A DNA stretch of 64,000 nt from Pseudomonas sp. C2B4 (GTDB taxonomy: Bacteria; Pseudomonadota; Gammaproteobacteria; Pseudomonadales; Pseudomonadaceae): positions 16,494-80,493 of the forward strand of contig NZ_JABFMU010000025.1 in the NCBI RefSeq assembly GCF_013359695.1. Reading direction: 5' to 3'. The position numbers and the translations under genes were made by a program. The notes below the pieces were generated by a model, which made no database searches, was not told the DNA's origin, and saw only the letters and a program-made list of their open reading frames with translations. Each line of letters opens with the position of its first letter. Position 1 is the stretch's first letter. Shown here one piece after another: positions 36,039-43,851 of this stretch.

Positions 36039-36080
36039 GGTCTGTAAGGTTCCCGGTACGAAAAACCGGCCTTGCAGACC
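36039..36080 (-). promoter_or_regulatory. Long stem-loop in the opgG 5' leader
   Basis: GGTCTGTAAGG (36039-36049) pairs with CCTTGCAGACC (36070-36080) with one non-Watson-Crick position. Inside it CCGGT (36053-36057) pairs with ACCGG (36065-36069). It ends about 49 bases before the GTG of opgG and has no T-tract. Confidence 0.5.
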
Positions 36081-36279
36081 ACTCTTGCCAAGTTGGCGAG
36101 CATTGTTCCGACTCCGATGGGGCTAAATGATTCCCCAAACGGTTCAGGACAAGTCTCTACCTAAGTCAAAATGGACCAACGAACGCTGATCCCCGTAGCG
36201 CGCGATTATCTAGTAGGCCGCGTTACAACGCATCAGGGGTAACAAAGTATTTATCGCGAAAAATGCCTGTTTTCAGCCG

Positions 36280-36309
36280 AAAAACCCGTAAAAAGATGTT
36301 TCACGGGCT
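36280..36309 (-). terminator. Intrinsic terminator of dtd
   Basis: On the - strand, CCCGTGAAA pairs with TTTTTACGGG and is followed by TTTTTC. It begins immediately after the dtd stop codon. Confidence 0.7.
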
Positions 36310-36310
36310 T

Positions 36311-36748
36311 TCAGGTCTGTAACAGAAAGGTTACCGGGCCATCATTGACCAGGTGCACCTGCATATCCGCGCCGAATCTACCTGATGCCACAGTGCCATG
36401 CACCTGTTTCGCTTTGCTTAATAGATAGTCGAACAGCTCCTCACCCAGGGCCGGGGGAGCCGCCGTCGAGAAACTCGGGCGCAACCCGCTCTTGGTGTCT
36501 GCGGCCAGGGTGAACTGGGAGACCAGCAGTAACCCGCCGCCCACATCCGCCAGGGACAGATTCATCTTGCCCTCGGCATCGCTGAACACCCGATAGTTAA
36601 GCAGCTTATTGAGAAGTTTGTCGGCGCTGGCCCGAGTGTCATCGGGCTCAACGGCCACCAGCACCAGCAACCCCTGATCAACCGCCCCTACCACCTCGCC
36701 CGCAACCTCGACTCGCGCGCCACGCACGCGCTGCAGCAGCCCCTTCAT
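36311..36748 (-). CDS. dtd: D-aminoacyl-tRNA deacylase
   Basis: A 145-residue enzyme that hydrolyses D-aminoacyl-tRNA to keep D-amino acids out of proteins. The family motifs SQFTLAADTKSGLRPSF (catalytic SQxT) and NDGPVTFLL (GP motif of the chirality filter) are present. The first residues MKGLLQRVRGARVEV are typical. It overlaps the upstream pip gene by four bases (ATGA) and is followed by its own terminator. Confidence 0.95.
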   Translation of the reverse strand: MKGLLQRVRGARVEVAGEVVGAVDQGLLVLVAVEPDDTRASADKLLNKLLNYRVFSDAEGKMNLSLADVGGGLLLVSQFTLAADTKSGLRPSFSTAAPPALGEELFDYLLSKAKQVHGTVASGRFGADMQVHLVNDGPVTFLLQT

Positions 36749-37716
36749 GCTTCGTCGGGGGCCAGGTCGAGCAGGCGCCGTGCCATGCGATCGGCAGCGC
36801 GAACCAGGGCATCGGTAATCCCCGGTTCGGCGGCGGCATGGCCAGCGTCACGGATGATTTGCAGTTCGCTGTTCGGCCAGGCCTGGTGCAGTTCCCAGGC
36901 ATTGTCCAGCGGGCAGATCACGTCATAGCGACCATGGATGATCACGCCGGGCAAATGGGCGATCTTGCCCATGTCGCGAATCAGCTGGTTAGGTTCAAGG
37001 AACGCATTGTTGGTGAAGTAGTGGCATTCGATTCGGGCGATCGACAGCGCGCGCTGAGGCTCGGAGAAACGATCGACCACCAGCGGGTTCGGGCGCAGGG
37101 TCGCGGTCCGGCCTTCCCACGTGGACCAGGCCTTGGCGGCATGCATCTGGGCGATTTGATCGTTGCCGGTCAGGCGTTTGTGGAACGCCGTGAGCAAGTC
37201 GTCGCGCTCGTCCAGCGGGATCGGCGCGATGTAGTCCTGCCAGTAGTCGGGGAACAGACGGCTGGCACCGGCCTGATAGAACCACTCGATTTCCTGCGGA
37301 CGGCAGAGAAAAATCCCGCGCACGATCAAACCGTGCACGCGCTCCGGATGGGTTTGCGCGTAAGCCAGCGCCAGGGTTGAACCCCAGGAGCCACCGAACA
37401 GCACCCACTTGTCGATACCCAGGTGCTGGCGGATTCGCTCAAGGTCGGCCACCAGATCCCAGGTGGTGTTGTTTTCCAGGCTGGCGTGGGGCGTGGAGCG
37501 ACCGCAACCACGCTGGTCGAAGGTCACGATGCGGTAAAGATTGGGATCGAAGTAGCAGCGGCTCGCCGCATCGCACCCGGCGCCGGGGCCGCCGTGAATG
37601 AACACCACCGGCAAACCTTGCGGTGAACCGCTTTCGTCGACATACAGCGTGTGAGTTTCGTCGACGGCCAGATCGTGCCGGGCGTAGGGTTTGATCTGCG
37701 GGTACAAAGTCTGCAT
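36745..37716 (-). CDS. pip: Proline iminopeptidase
   Basis: A 323-residue alpha/beta hydrolase (peptidase S33) that removes N-terminal proline from peptides. Key segments are HGGPGAGCD (oxyanion), DQRGCGRSTPH, the nucleophile motif GGSWGSTLALAYA (Ser near 111), GRYDVICPLDNA (Asp near 268) and the late catalytic histidine in AGHAAAE (near 296). GGAG precedes ATG 37716. It is the first gene of a pip-dtd pair. Confidence 0.94.
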   Translation of the reverse strand: MQTLYPQIKPYARHDLAVDETHTLYVDESGSPQGLPVVFIHGGPGAGCDAASRCYFDPNLYRIVTFDQRGCGRSTPHASLENNTTWDLVADLERIRQHLGIDKWVLFGGSWGSTLALAYAQTHPERVHGLIVRGIFLCRPQEIEWFYQAGASRLFPDYWQDYIAPIPLDERDDLLTAFHKRLTGNDQIAQMHAAKAWSTWEGRTATLRPNPLVVDRFSEPQRALSIARIECHYFTNNAFLEPNQLIRDMGKIAHLPGVIIHGRYDVICPLDNAWELHQAWPNSELQIIRDAGHAAAEPGITDALVRAADRMARRLLDLAPDEA

Positions 37717-37820
37717 TGCGCGCTCCGTAAGGGGTCGAGTTCATCCCTGGGGGGACTTCTATTATTCAGCCGTCCGGCATCATAAACCCGATTTACGTCA
37801 ATGAGCATGCCCTTGCAGAG

Positions 37821-38738
37821 TCAGAGTTTTGCCGCCAGATAATCGATCAACGTTTCGTAAAGCGCATCGACCTCGGCAGCCTGCCTGCGCGCCCGTAAAC
37901 AGCCATGAACCAATCCATTGCCGTAGTACAGCGTCGCGGGCACTCCAGCGGCGTTGAGGCGTTCGGCATACTGCACGCCGTCATCGCGCAACGGGTCGAA
38001 CTGCGCCACGGCAATCAATGCCGGCGGCAATCCACTGTAATTCGCGGCCAGCAACGGCATCGCATAGGCGCCCGGTTTTTCCGTGCCACGCAAATACAAC
38101 GCCTGATAACAGTCCACGTCACTGCTGCCGAGCAACGGAGCGTCAACGCATTCGCTGCGCGACGCCAAGTGGCGATCACCCCCGAGTCCCGGATAGATCA
38201 GCACCTGTGCACAAGGCACAGGCTCGCCGGCATCGCGAAGCGCCAGACACAATGCTGCGGCCAGATTGCCGCCGGCACTGTCACCCGCCACCAGTGTGCG
38301 CTTGGGGTCGAGCCGAAACGGACCGGTGCGTAACGCCCGCCAGACAGCCAGGCAATCATCGAACGCCGCCGGGAATGGATGCTCCGGCGCCAGACGGTAA
38401 TCAACGGCAATCACCAACACGCCAAGCGTCGAGGCCAGTTCAGCACAGATAAAGTCGTGGGAATCCAGATCCCCCACCACCCAACCACCGCCGTGCAGAT
38501 AGACGATGCACGGCGCGCCGTCGGTCGCGAGCGCAACCGGCGGCTGATACGAGCGAACGGGAACTCCCGCCAACTCGAAATCGACCACGTATAGCTCGGC
38601 GGGACGTGGCGATGTGAAAGCCCGGCACATGTCGCTGTAGGCCTGGCGCAATCCCGAGAGGCTGCTGTCGGTGCTGTTGAAGCTGACGGTTTTCTCGATG
38701 AAAGCCTGCATCTGTATAGAAAGCGGGTAGGAAGCCAT
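37821..38738 (-). CDS. Alpha/beta hydrolase, hormone-sensitive-lipase-family esterase
   Basis: A 305-residue esterase. HGGGWVVGD near residue 80 is the HSL-family oxyanion-hole signature and GDSAGGN near 153 holds the nucleophilic serine. The Asp in DPLRDDG and the His in LVHGCL (near 280) complete the triad. No signal peptide is seen, so it is likely cytoplasmic. The natural substrate is unknown. It lies downstream of the betaine-type binding protein on the same strand, but a strong palindrome separates them. Confidence 0.85.
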   Translation of the reverse strand: MASYPLSIQMQAFIEKTVSFNSTDSSLSGLRQAYSDMCRAFTSPRPAELYVVDFELAGVPVRSYQPPVALATDGAPCIVYLHGGGWVVGDLDSHDFICAELASTLGVLVIAVDYRLAPEHPFPAAFDDCLAVWRALRTGPFRLDPKRTLVAGDSAGGNLAAALCLALRDAGEPVPCAQVLIYPGLGGDRHLASRSECVDAPLLGSSDVDCYQALYLRGTEKPGAYAMPLLAANYSGLPPALIAVAQFDPLRDDGVQYAERLNAAGVPATLYYGNGLVHGCLRARRQAAEVDALYETLIDYLAAKL

Positions 38739-38780
38739 GAGCCTGGTGCCCGTTCAGGGGAAATATGGGTGGACTAAACC

Positions 38781-38836
38781 TGCGGGAGCCTTGTGGCGAG
38801 GGGATTTATCCCCTCGCCACAAGGCTCGCTCCCACA
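38781..38836. repeat. Near-perfect palindrome of the GAGGGGATTTATCCCC family
   Basis: GTGGCGAGGGGATTTATC runs directly into its inverse CCCTCGCCAC with almost no loop, and REP-like TGCGGGAGCC and GGCTCGCTCCCACA flank it. It lies just after the binding-protein stop codon and could act as an mRNA 3' end. Confidence 0.85.
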
Positions 38837-38852
38837 GGCTTTGCGGCAGCCG

Positions 38853-39809
38853 TCAGTTTTTCAAACTGGCCTGTACCGTGGCCACACCGTCCTTGCCATC
38901 AAAACTGCTGACACCGGCCAGCCAGCGCTGCACATCCTGCGGATGCTCGCGCAGCCATTTTCTGGCGACATCCTGAGGTGTCTGGCGCTCCATGATCGGC
39001 ACCATCAACTGACTTTCCTGGGCGGCGGTGAAGGTCAGGTTTTCCAGCAGGCGATAGACGTTCGGGCAACGTTCGGCGTAGTCGGGGGCCGTCACGGAGG
39101 AAACGGTCGCCGCGCCTTCGTTCGGTCCATAGACGTCTTCACTGCCGGTCAGGTAGGCGATGTTCATGTTGATGTTCATCGGGTGCGGGGTCCAGCCGAC
39201 GAACACCACGAACTCCTTGCGGTTCACGGCCCGTTGCACGGCGGCGAGCATGCCGGCCTCACCGGACTCGATCAGTTTGAAATCCTTCAGGCCGAAATGA
39301 TTGGTTTCGATCATGGTCTTGATCGTGGTGTTGGCGCCGCTGCCCGGCTCGATGCCGTAGATTTTGCCGCCGAGCTGATCCTTGAACCTGACGATGTCGG
39401 CGAAGGTTTTCAGGCCGGCAGCGGCCACATAGTCAGGGACCGCGAGGGTGGCCTGGGCGTCCGCCAGGCTTGACTTTTCCATGACTTTCACTTGATTGGC
39501 GGCCAGGAACGGGGCGATGTTTTTGTCCATCGCCGGTTTCCAGTAACCGAGGAAGATGTCCAGGCGCTTGTCGCGGATACCGGCAAAGATGATTTGCTGC
39601 ACGGCGCTGGTTTGCTTGCTTTCGTAGCCGAGGCCATTGAGCAGCACATCCGCCATGCCGCTGGTGGCGATGACGTCGGTCCAGTTAACCACGCCCATGC
39701 GCACGGTTTTACAGGAAGGGTCGTCAGCAGCCAGGACGCTGGCGCTTAACAGAGCAGTACCGCAGAAGATTGTGAGACAGCGGGCGAACAGACCTTTGAT
39801 GCTTGTCAT
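38853..39809 (-). CDS. Choline/betaine-type ABC transporter periplasmic binding protein, orphan
   Basis: About 318 residues of the OpuAC/ProX family. A signal peptide precedes ADDPSCKTVRMGVVNWTDVIATS. The family segments LGYESKQTSAVQQIIFAGIRDKRLDIFLGYWKPAMD and YGIEPGSGANTTIKTMI follow, with GWTPHPMNINMNIAYL near residue 220. Binding proteins of this class bind quaternary amines. No permease or ATPase gene adjoins it, so it probably feeds a transporter encoded elsewhere, as known for CaiX and BetX of P. aeruginosa. ATG 39809 or 39818 are equally possible starts; neither has a strong ribosome-binding site. Confidence 0.8.
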   Translation of the reverse strand: MTSIKGLFARCLTIFCGTALLSASVLAADDPSCKTVRMGVVNWTDVIATSGMADVLLNGLGYESKQTSAVQQIIFAGIRDKRLDIFLGYWKPAMDKNIAPFLAANQVKVMEKSSLADAQATLAVPDYVAAAGLKTFADIVRFKDQLGGKIYGIEPGSGANTTIKTMIETNHFGLKDFKLIESGEAGMLAAVQRAVNRKEFVVFVGWTPHPMNINMNIAYLTGSEDVYGPNEGAATVSSVTAPDYAERCPNVYRLLENLTFTAAQESQLMVPIMERQTPQDVARKWLREHPQDVQRWLAGVSSFDGKDGVATVQASLKN

Positions 39810-39973
39810 GGAGGGCATTCTCGTGCGGCAGCGGATTATTGTCGGATCGGTGTCTTGGTGCACCGTATCCGGAACATTACGCAGCAGACGAGCGGTAAAA
39901 GCGACCTGTGGCGACCGTGTTTTGCACGGAGGCGACTGTCAGCCCGCACAAATCTGTGGCCAAACAAAATAGC

Positions 39974-40063
39974 TGTGGGAGCGAGCCTGCTCGCGAAGGC
40001 GTATCAGCAGGCAACATCAATGCTGAATGTGAAGGCCTCTTCGCGAGCAGGCTCGCTCCCACA
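39974..40063. repeat. REPIN, long-spacer form
   Basis: Opens TGTGGGAG and closes CTCCCACA, with spacer GCAACATCAATGCTGAATG. It lies between hutG and the betaine-type binding protein gene. Confidence 0.9.
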
Positions 40064-40080
40064 AGGGTATGCGCCAGGTT

Positions 40081-40884
40081 TTAGCGGTTGTAGTGCTTTT
40101 CGCCCCAGGCCAGCAGACCTTGCAGCAACTCCCTGAGCACCACCCGCGTTGGCTCCGCCAGATCCGCCCGATAACGGAACGGCTCGAACTCTTCCATGTA
40201 AGTGCACTGGCCCAACTCCAGTTGCACGGCATGGATGTTTTCCGCCGGATTGCCGTAATGCCGGGTGATATGGCCGCCCTTGAAGCGTCCGTTCAGCACA
40301 TGGCTGTAGTTCGGGTGCCCTGCGCAGATCGCTTCCAGTTGCGAAGCCAGCTGCGGATCGCAACTGGCGCCGTTGAAGGTGCCGAGGTTGAAATCCGGCA
40401 GCTTGCCGTCGAACAGGTGCGGGATCAGCGAGCGGATCGAGTGCGCATCGAACAGCAGCGCGTAGCCGAACTCGGCTTTAAGGCGCGCCAGTTCCTGCTG
40501 CAAGGTGCTGTGGTATGGCGTCCAGATCTGTTCCAGATAGGTCGCGCGCTCTTCCTTGGAAGGCTCCAGCCCTTCGCGGAACAACGGAACGCCGTCGAAC
40601 AGCGTCGCCGGGTACAGGCCCGTGGTCGCACCGACGTACAAAGGTTTGTCGTCGGACGGACGGTTCAGGTCAATGACGAACCGCGAATACTCGGCGGCCA
40701 GGGTGCTGGCGCCCAGTTCGGCAGCGAAGTCGTACAGCTGCGGGATGTGCCAGTCGGTGTCCGGCAGGCTCTTGGCCTCAGGGATCAATCCGGCTTCGAC
40801 CGCTGGCGTCAGACGCACACCGGCGTGGGGCATGCTGATCAGCAGCGGTACGCGGCCTTGTTTGAAGTTCAGAACCTTATCCAC
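40081..40884 (-). CDS. hutG: N-formylglutamate deformylase
   Basis: A 267-residue amidohydrolase that converts N-formylglutamate to glutamate and formate, the last step of the five-step histidine pathway. Segments include LLISMPHAGVRL, DTDWHIPQLYDF, SRFVIDLNRPSDD and LLFDAHSIRSLIP, a family-typical metal/substrate set. The GTG at 40884 follows AGGAG and gives VDKVLNFKQG; the open frame to 41061 lies inside hutI and is rejected. It starts ten bases after the hutI stop. Confidence 0.94.
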   Translation of the reverse strand: MDKVLNFKQGRVPLLISMPHAGVRLTPAVEAGLIPEAKSLPDTDWHIPQLYDFAAELGASTLAAEYSRFVIDLNRPSDDKPLYVGATTGLYPATLFDGVPLFREGLEPSKEERATYLEQIWTPYHSTLQQELARLKAEFGYALLFDAHSIRSLIPHLFDGKLPDFNLGTFNGASCDPQLASQLEAICAGHPNYSHVLNGRFKGGHITRHYGNPAENIHAVQLELGQCTYMEEFEPFRYRADLAEPTRVVLRELLQGLLAWGEKHYNR

Positions 40885-40894
40885 AACTGCTCTC

Positions 40895-42100
40895 CTACAG
40901 GCTTGTTTCAACGCCGTGACGCACGACGCGTTTTTCCAGGTCACCGCCCAGCCAGTAAGACAGGTCGGCCGGACGATCGATTTGCCAGGCAACGAAATCC
41001 GCCACCTTGCCGGCCTCGATCGAACCGTGGGTGTCGGCCATGCCCAGCGCTGTCGCGGCATGAATCGTCGCGCCGGCCAGGGCTTCTTCCGGGGTCATGC
41101 GGAAACAGGTGCAGGCCATGTTCAGCATCAGGCGCAGTGACAGCGCCGGCGAGGTGCCGGGGTTGAGGTCGCTGGCGATGGCGATTTTCACGCCGTGCTT
41201 GCGCAGGGCTTCCATCGGCGGCAATTGGGTTTCGCGCAGGAAGTAGAACGCGCCCGGCAGCAACACGGCGACAGTGCCGGAGGCGGCCATGGCGATGGCG
41301 TCTTCTTCGGTCATGAATTCCAGATGATCGGCGGACAGGGCGTGGTAACGCGCCGCCAGGCTGGAACCGTGCAAGGACGACAACTGTTCAGCGTGCAGCT
41401 TCACCGGCAAGCCGAGTTGCTGCGCGGTGATGAATACGCGTTCGACCTGCGCAGGCGAAAACGCCAGGTATTCGCAGAACGCGTCGACCGCATCCACCAG
41501 CCCTTCGGCGGCCAGGGCCGGGAGCATTTCAGCGCAGATGTGATCGATGTAATCGTCGGCGCGATCCTTGTATTCCGGCGGCAGGGCGTGAGCGGCCAGG
41601 CAGGTGCTGCGTACGCTGATTGGCAGTTCGGCGCCGAGGCGACGGGCCACTCGCAACATCTTGCGTTCGTTGACCAGGTCGAGGCCGTAGCCGGACTTGA
41701 TTTCGATGCTGGTGACGCCGTCGCGCATCAGGCTTTTCAGGCGCTTGGCGGCGCTGGCGAACAACTCGTCTTCACTCGCGGCGCGGGTGGCGCGCACGGT
41801 ACTGGCGATGCCACCACCGGCAGCGGCGATTTCTGCGTAGCTGACGCCTTGCAGGCGCTGCTCGAACTCACCGCTGCGATTACCGCCGAACACCGTGTGG
41901 GTGTGGCAGTCGATCAGGCCCGGTGTAACCCAGGCCCCGTTCAAATCATTGACCGCCGGGTATTCGCCGGACGGCAGCTCACTGCGCGGGCCGACCCACT
42001 CGATATGCGCACCGGACGTCACGATGGCCGCGTCTTCGATGACCGAGTAAACGCCTTGCGCCATGGTTGCGACGTGGCAGTGTTGCCAGAGGGTTTTCAT
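40895..42100 (-). CDS. hutI: Imidazolonepropionase
   Basis: A 401-residue metal-dependent amidohydrolase that opens imidazolone propionate to formiminoglutamate. It has the metal motif DCHTHTVFGG near residue 63, RSGEFEQRLQG, EIKSGYGLDL near 137, HAEQLSS near 237 and SDLNPGTSP near 312. It lies in the hut operon between hutH and hutG, with a REP pair before it. Confidence 0.96.
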   Translation of the reverse strand: MKTLWQHCHVATMAQGVYSVIEDAAIVTSGAHIEWVGPRSELPSGEYPAVNDLNGAWVTPGLIDCHTHTVFGGNRSGEFEQRLQGVSYAEIAAAGGGIASTVRATRAASEDELFASAAKRLKSLMRDGVTSIEIKSGYGLDLVNERKMLRVARRLGAELPISVRSTCLAAHALPPEYKDRADDYIDHICAEMLPALAAEGLVDAVDAFCEYLAFSPAQVERVFITAQQLGLPVKLHAEQLSSLHGSSLAARYHALSADHLEFMTEEDAIAMAASGTVAVLLPGAFYFLRETQLPPMEALRKHGVKIAIASDLNPGTSPALSLRLMLNMACTCFRMTPEEALAGATIHAATALGMADTHGSIEAGKVADFVAWQIDRPADLSYWLGGDLEKRVVRHGVETSL

Positions 42101-42130
42101 CCCTTAGTCTCCACAAATTTCTAAATCGAT

Positions 42131-42195
42131 TCGCGTGCAGGCTCGCTCCCACATTGAGTTGCGTACTCCTGTGGGAGCGAGCCTGCTCGCAAAGA
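42131..42195. repeat. REP pair, short-spacer form
   Basis: The arms are slightly diverged (TTCGCGTGCAGG and GCTCGCAAAGA), with about 17 bases between. It lies between hutH and hutI within the operon. Confidence 0.85.
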
Positions 42196-42200
42196 GGCCC

Positions 42201-43733
42201 TTACAGGCTAGGCAGCAACTTCGCCGTGACCAGTTCGGTCAGGCAACGGCTCGCCAACAATTCACTGGCGGCATTGATGTCCGGCGCGAAGAAACGGTCC
42301 TTCTCGTAAAACGGAACTTCCTTACGCAGAATCGCCCGTGCCTGTTCCAGTTTCGGCGAGGTCTTCAGACCATTGCGCAAATCCAGACCCTGGGCTGCCG
42401 CCAGCCATTCCACGGCCAGAATCCCACGGGTGTTCTCAGCCATTTCCCACAGACGCTTGCCAGCGGCCGGGGCCATGGACACGTGGTCTTCCTGGTTGGC
42501 GGACGTCGGCAGGCTGTCCACCGAATGCGGATGGGACAGGGCCTTGTTTTCGCTGGCCAGGGCCGCCGCAGTCACCTGGGCGATCATGAAGCCGGAGTTC
42601 ACACCGCCGTTGGCCACCAGGAACGGCGGCAGTTGCGACATGTGCTTGTCCATCATCAGCGAGATGCGGCGTTCGCTCAGGGAACCGATTTCCGCGATGG
42701 CCAGCGCCATGTTGTCGGCGGCCATGGCCACCGGCTCGGCGTGGAAGTTGCCGCCGGAAATCACGTCGCCCTCTGCGGCGAACACCAACGGGTTGTCGGA
42801 GACGGCGTTGGCTTCGATCGCCAGCACTTCAGCGGCCTGGCGGAACTGGGTCAGGCAGGCGCCCATGACTTGCGGCTGGCAGCGCAGGGAGTACGGGTCC
42901 TGGACCTTTTCGCAATTCTCGTGGGAGTCGGACACTTCACTGCGCTCACCCAGCAAATCGCGATAAGCGGCAGCGGCGTCGATCTGGCCTTTCTGGCCAC
43001 GGGCGGCATGGATGCGGGCGTCGAACGGCGAGCGCGAACCCAACACGGCTTCAACGGTCAGGCCACCGAGGGCCAGGGCTCCGGCGAACAGGTCCTCGCC
43101 TTCGAACAGACCGCGCAGGGCGAATGCGGTGGACACCTGAGTACCGTTGAGCAGCGCCAGGCCTTCTTTTGCGGCCAGGGTCAACGGGGTCAGGCCAGCG
43201 ATTTTCAGCGCTTCGGTGGCTTCCATCCACTCGCCTTTGTAGCGCGCCTTGCCTTCACCCAGCAGCACCAGCGACATGTGTGCCAATGGCGCCAGGTCGC
43301 CGGAAGCACCGACCGAGCCTTTCAATGGGATATGCGGGTAAACCTCGGCGTTGATCAGGGCGATCAGCGCGTCGATCACCACCCGGCGAATGCCGGAGAA
43401 ACCGCGGCTCAGGCTGTTGACCTTGAGCACCATGACCAGGCGCACCAATGCGTCGCTGATCGGCTCGCCGACACCGGCGGCGTGGGACAGCACCAGCGAG
43501 CGCTGCAGGTTTTCCAGGTCTTCGCTGGCAATGCGGGTCGAGGCCAGCAGGCCGAAACCGGTGTTGATGCCGTAGGCCGTGCGGTTCTCGGCGAGGATCT
43601 GTTCCACGCAAGCGACGCTGGCTTCGATCTGAGCCGAGGCGCTGTTGTCGAGGGTCAGTTTCACCGGCTGCTGATACACATCACGCAGTTGGGCGAGGGT
43701 CAGTTGGCCGGGAATCAGGTTTAGCGCAGTCAT
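42201..43733 (-). CDS. hutH: Histidine ammonia-lyase (histidase), intact
   Basis: A 510-residue enzyme that removes ammonia from histidine to give urocanate. Ala143-Ser144-Gly145 in GSVGASGDLAPLAH forms the MIO electrophile. YGINTGFG, LSHAAGVG, LLNGTQ, Tyr281 in QDPYSLR, and the Glu in NQEDHVSM complete the known active site. The numbering is one above P. putida HutH. It follows a histidase-like paralogue that lacks these key groups, so this gene must carry the pathway's lyase activity. Confidence 0.97.
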   Translation of the reverse strand: MTALNLIPGQLTLAQLRDVYQQPVKLTLDNSASAQIEASVACVEQILAENRTAYGINTGFGLLASTRIASEDLENLQRSLVLSHAAGVGEPISDALVRLVMVLKVNSLSRGFSGIRRVVIDALIALINAEVYPHIPLKGSVGASGDLAPLAHMSLVLLGEGKARYKGEWMEATEALKIAGLTPLTLAAKEGLALLNGTQVSTAFALRGLFEGEDLFAGALALGGLTVEAVLGSRSPFDARIHAARGQKGQIDAAAAYRDLLGERSEVSDSHENCEKVQDPYSLRCQPQVMGACLTQFRQAAEVLAIEANAVSDNPLVFAAEGDVISGGNFHAEPVAMAADNMALAIAEIGSLSERRISLMMDKHMSQLPPFLVANGGVNSGFMIAQVTAAALASENKALSHPHSVDSLPTSANQEDHVSMAPAAGKRLWEMAENTRGILAVEWLAAAQGLDLRNGLKTSPKLEQARAILRKEVPFYEKDRFFAPDINAASELLASRCLTELVTAKLLPSL

Positions 43734-43851
43734 TTCATTCTCCTTTTGAGAGTCTTTTATTAACTACCAGACGCTCCGGAAATATCCGTTGTCCGTCGCT
43801 TCCCCCTTTTTGAGGGGGCTGGCGCCTTGGCACGCTGGTTTTGTATGGAAA

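Larger units (their letters stand above)
35991..36310. other. Leader and promoter region of opgGH, no gene
   Basis: 320 bases between the divergent-facing ends of opgG and dtd. It contains a long imperfect stem-loop at 36039-36080, a shorter dyad CTTGCCAAGTTGGCGAG at 36084-36100 and the dtd terminator at 36280-36309. No open frame with coding character was seen. Confidence 0.7.
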
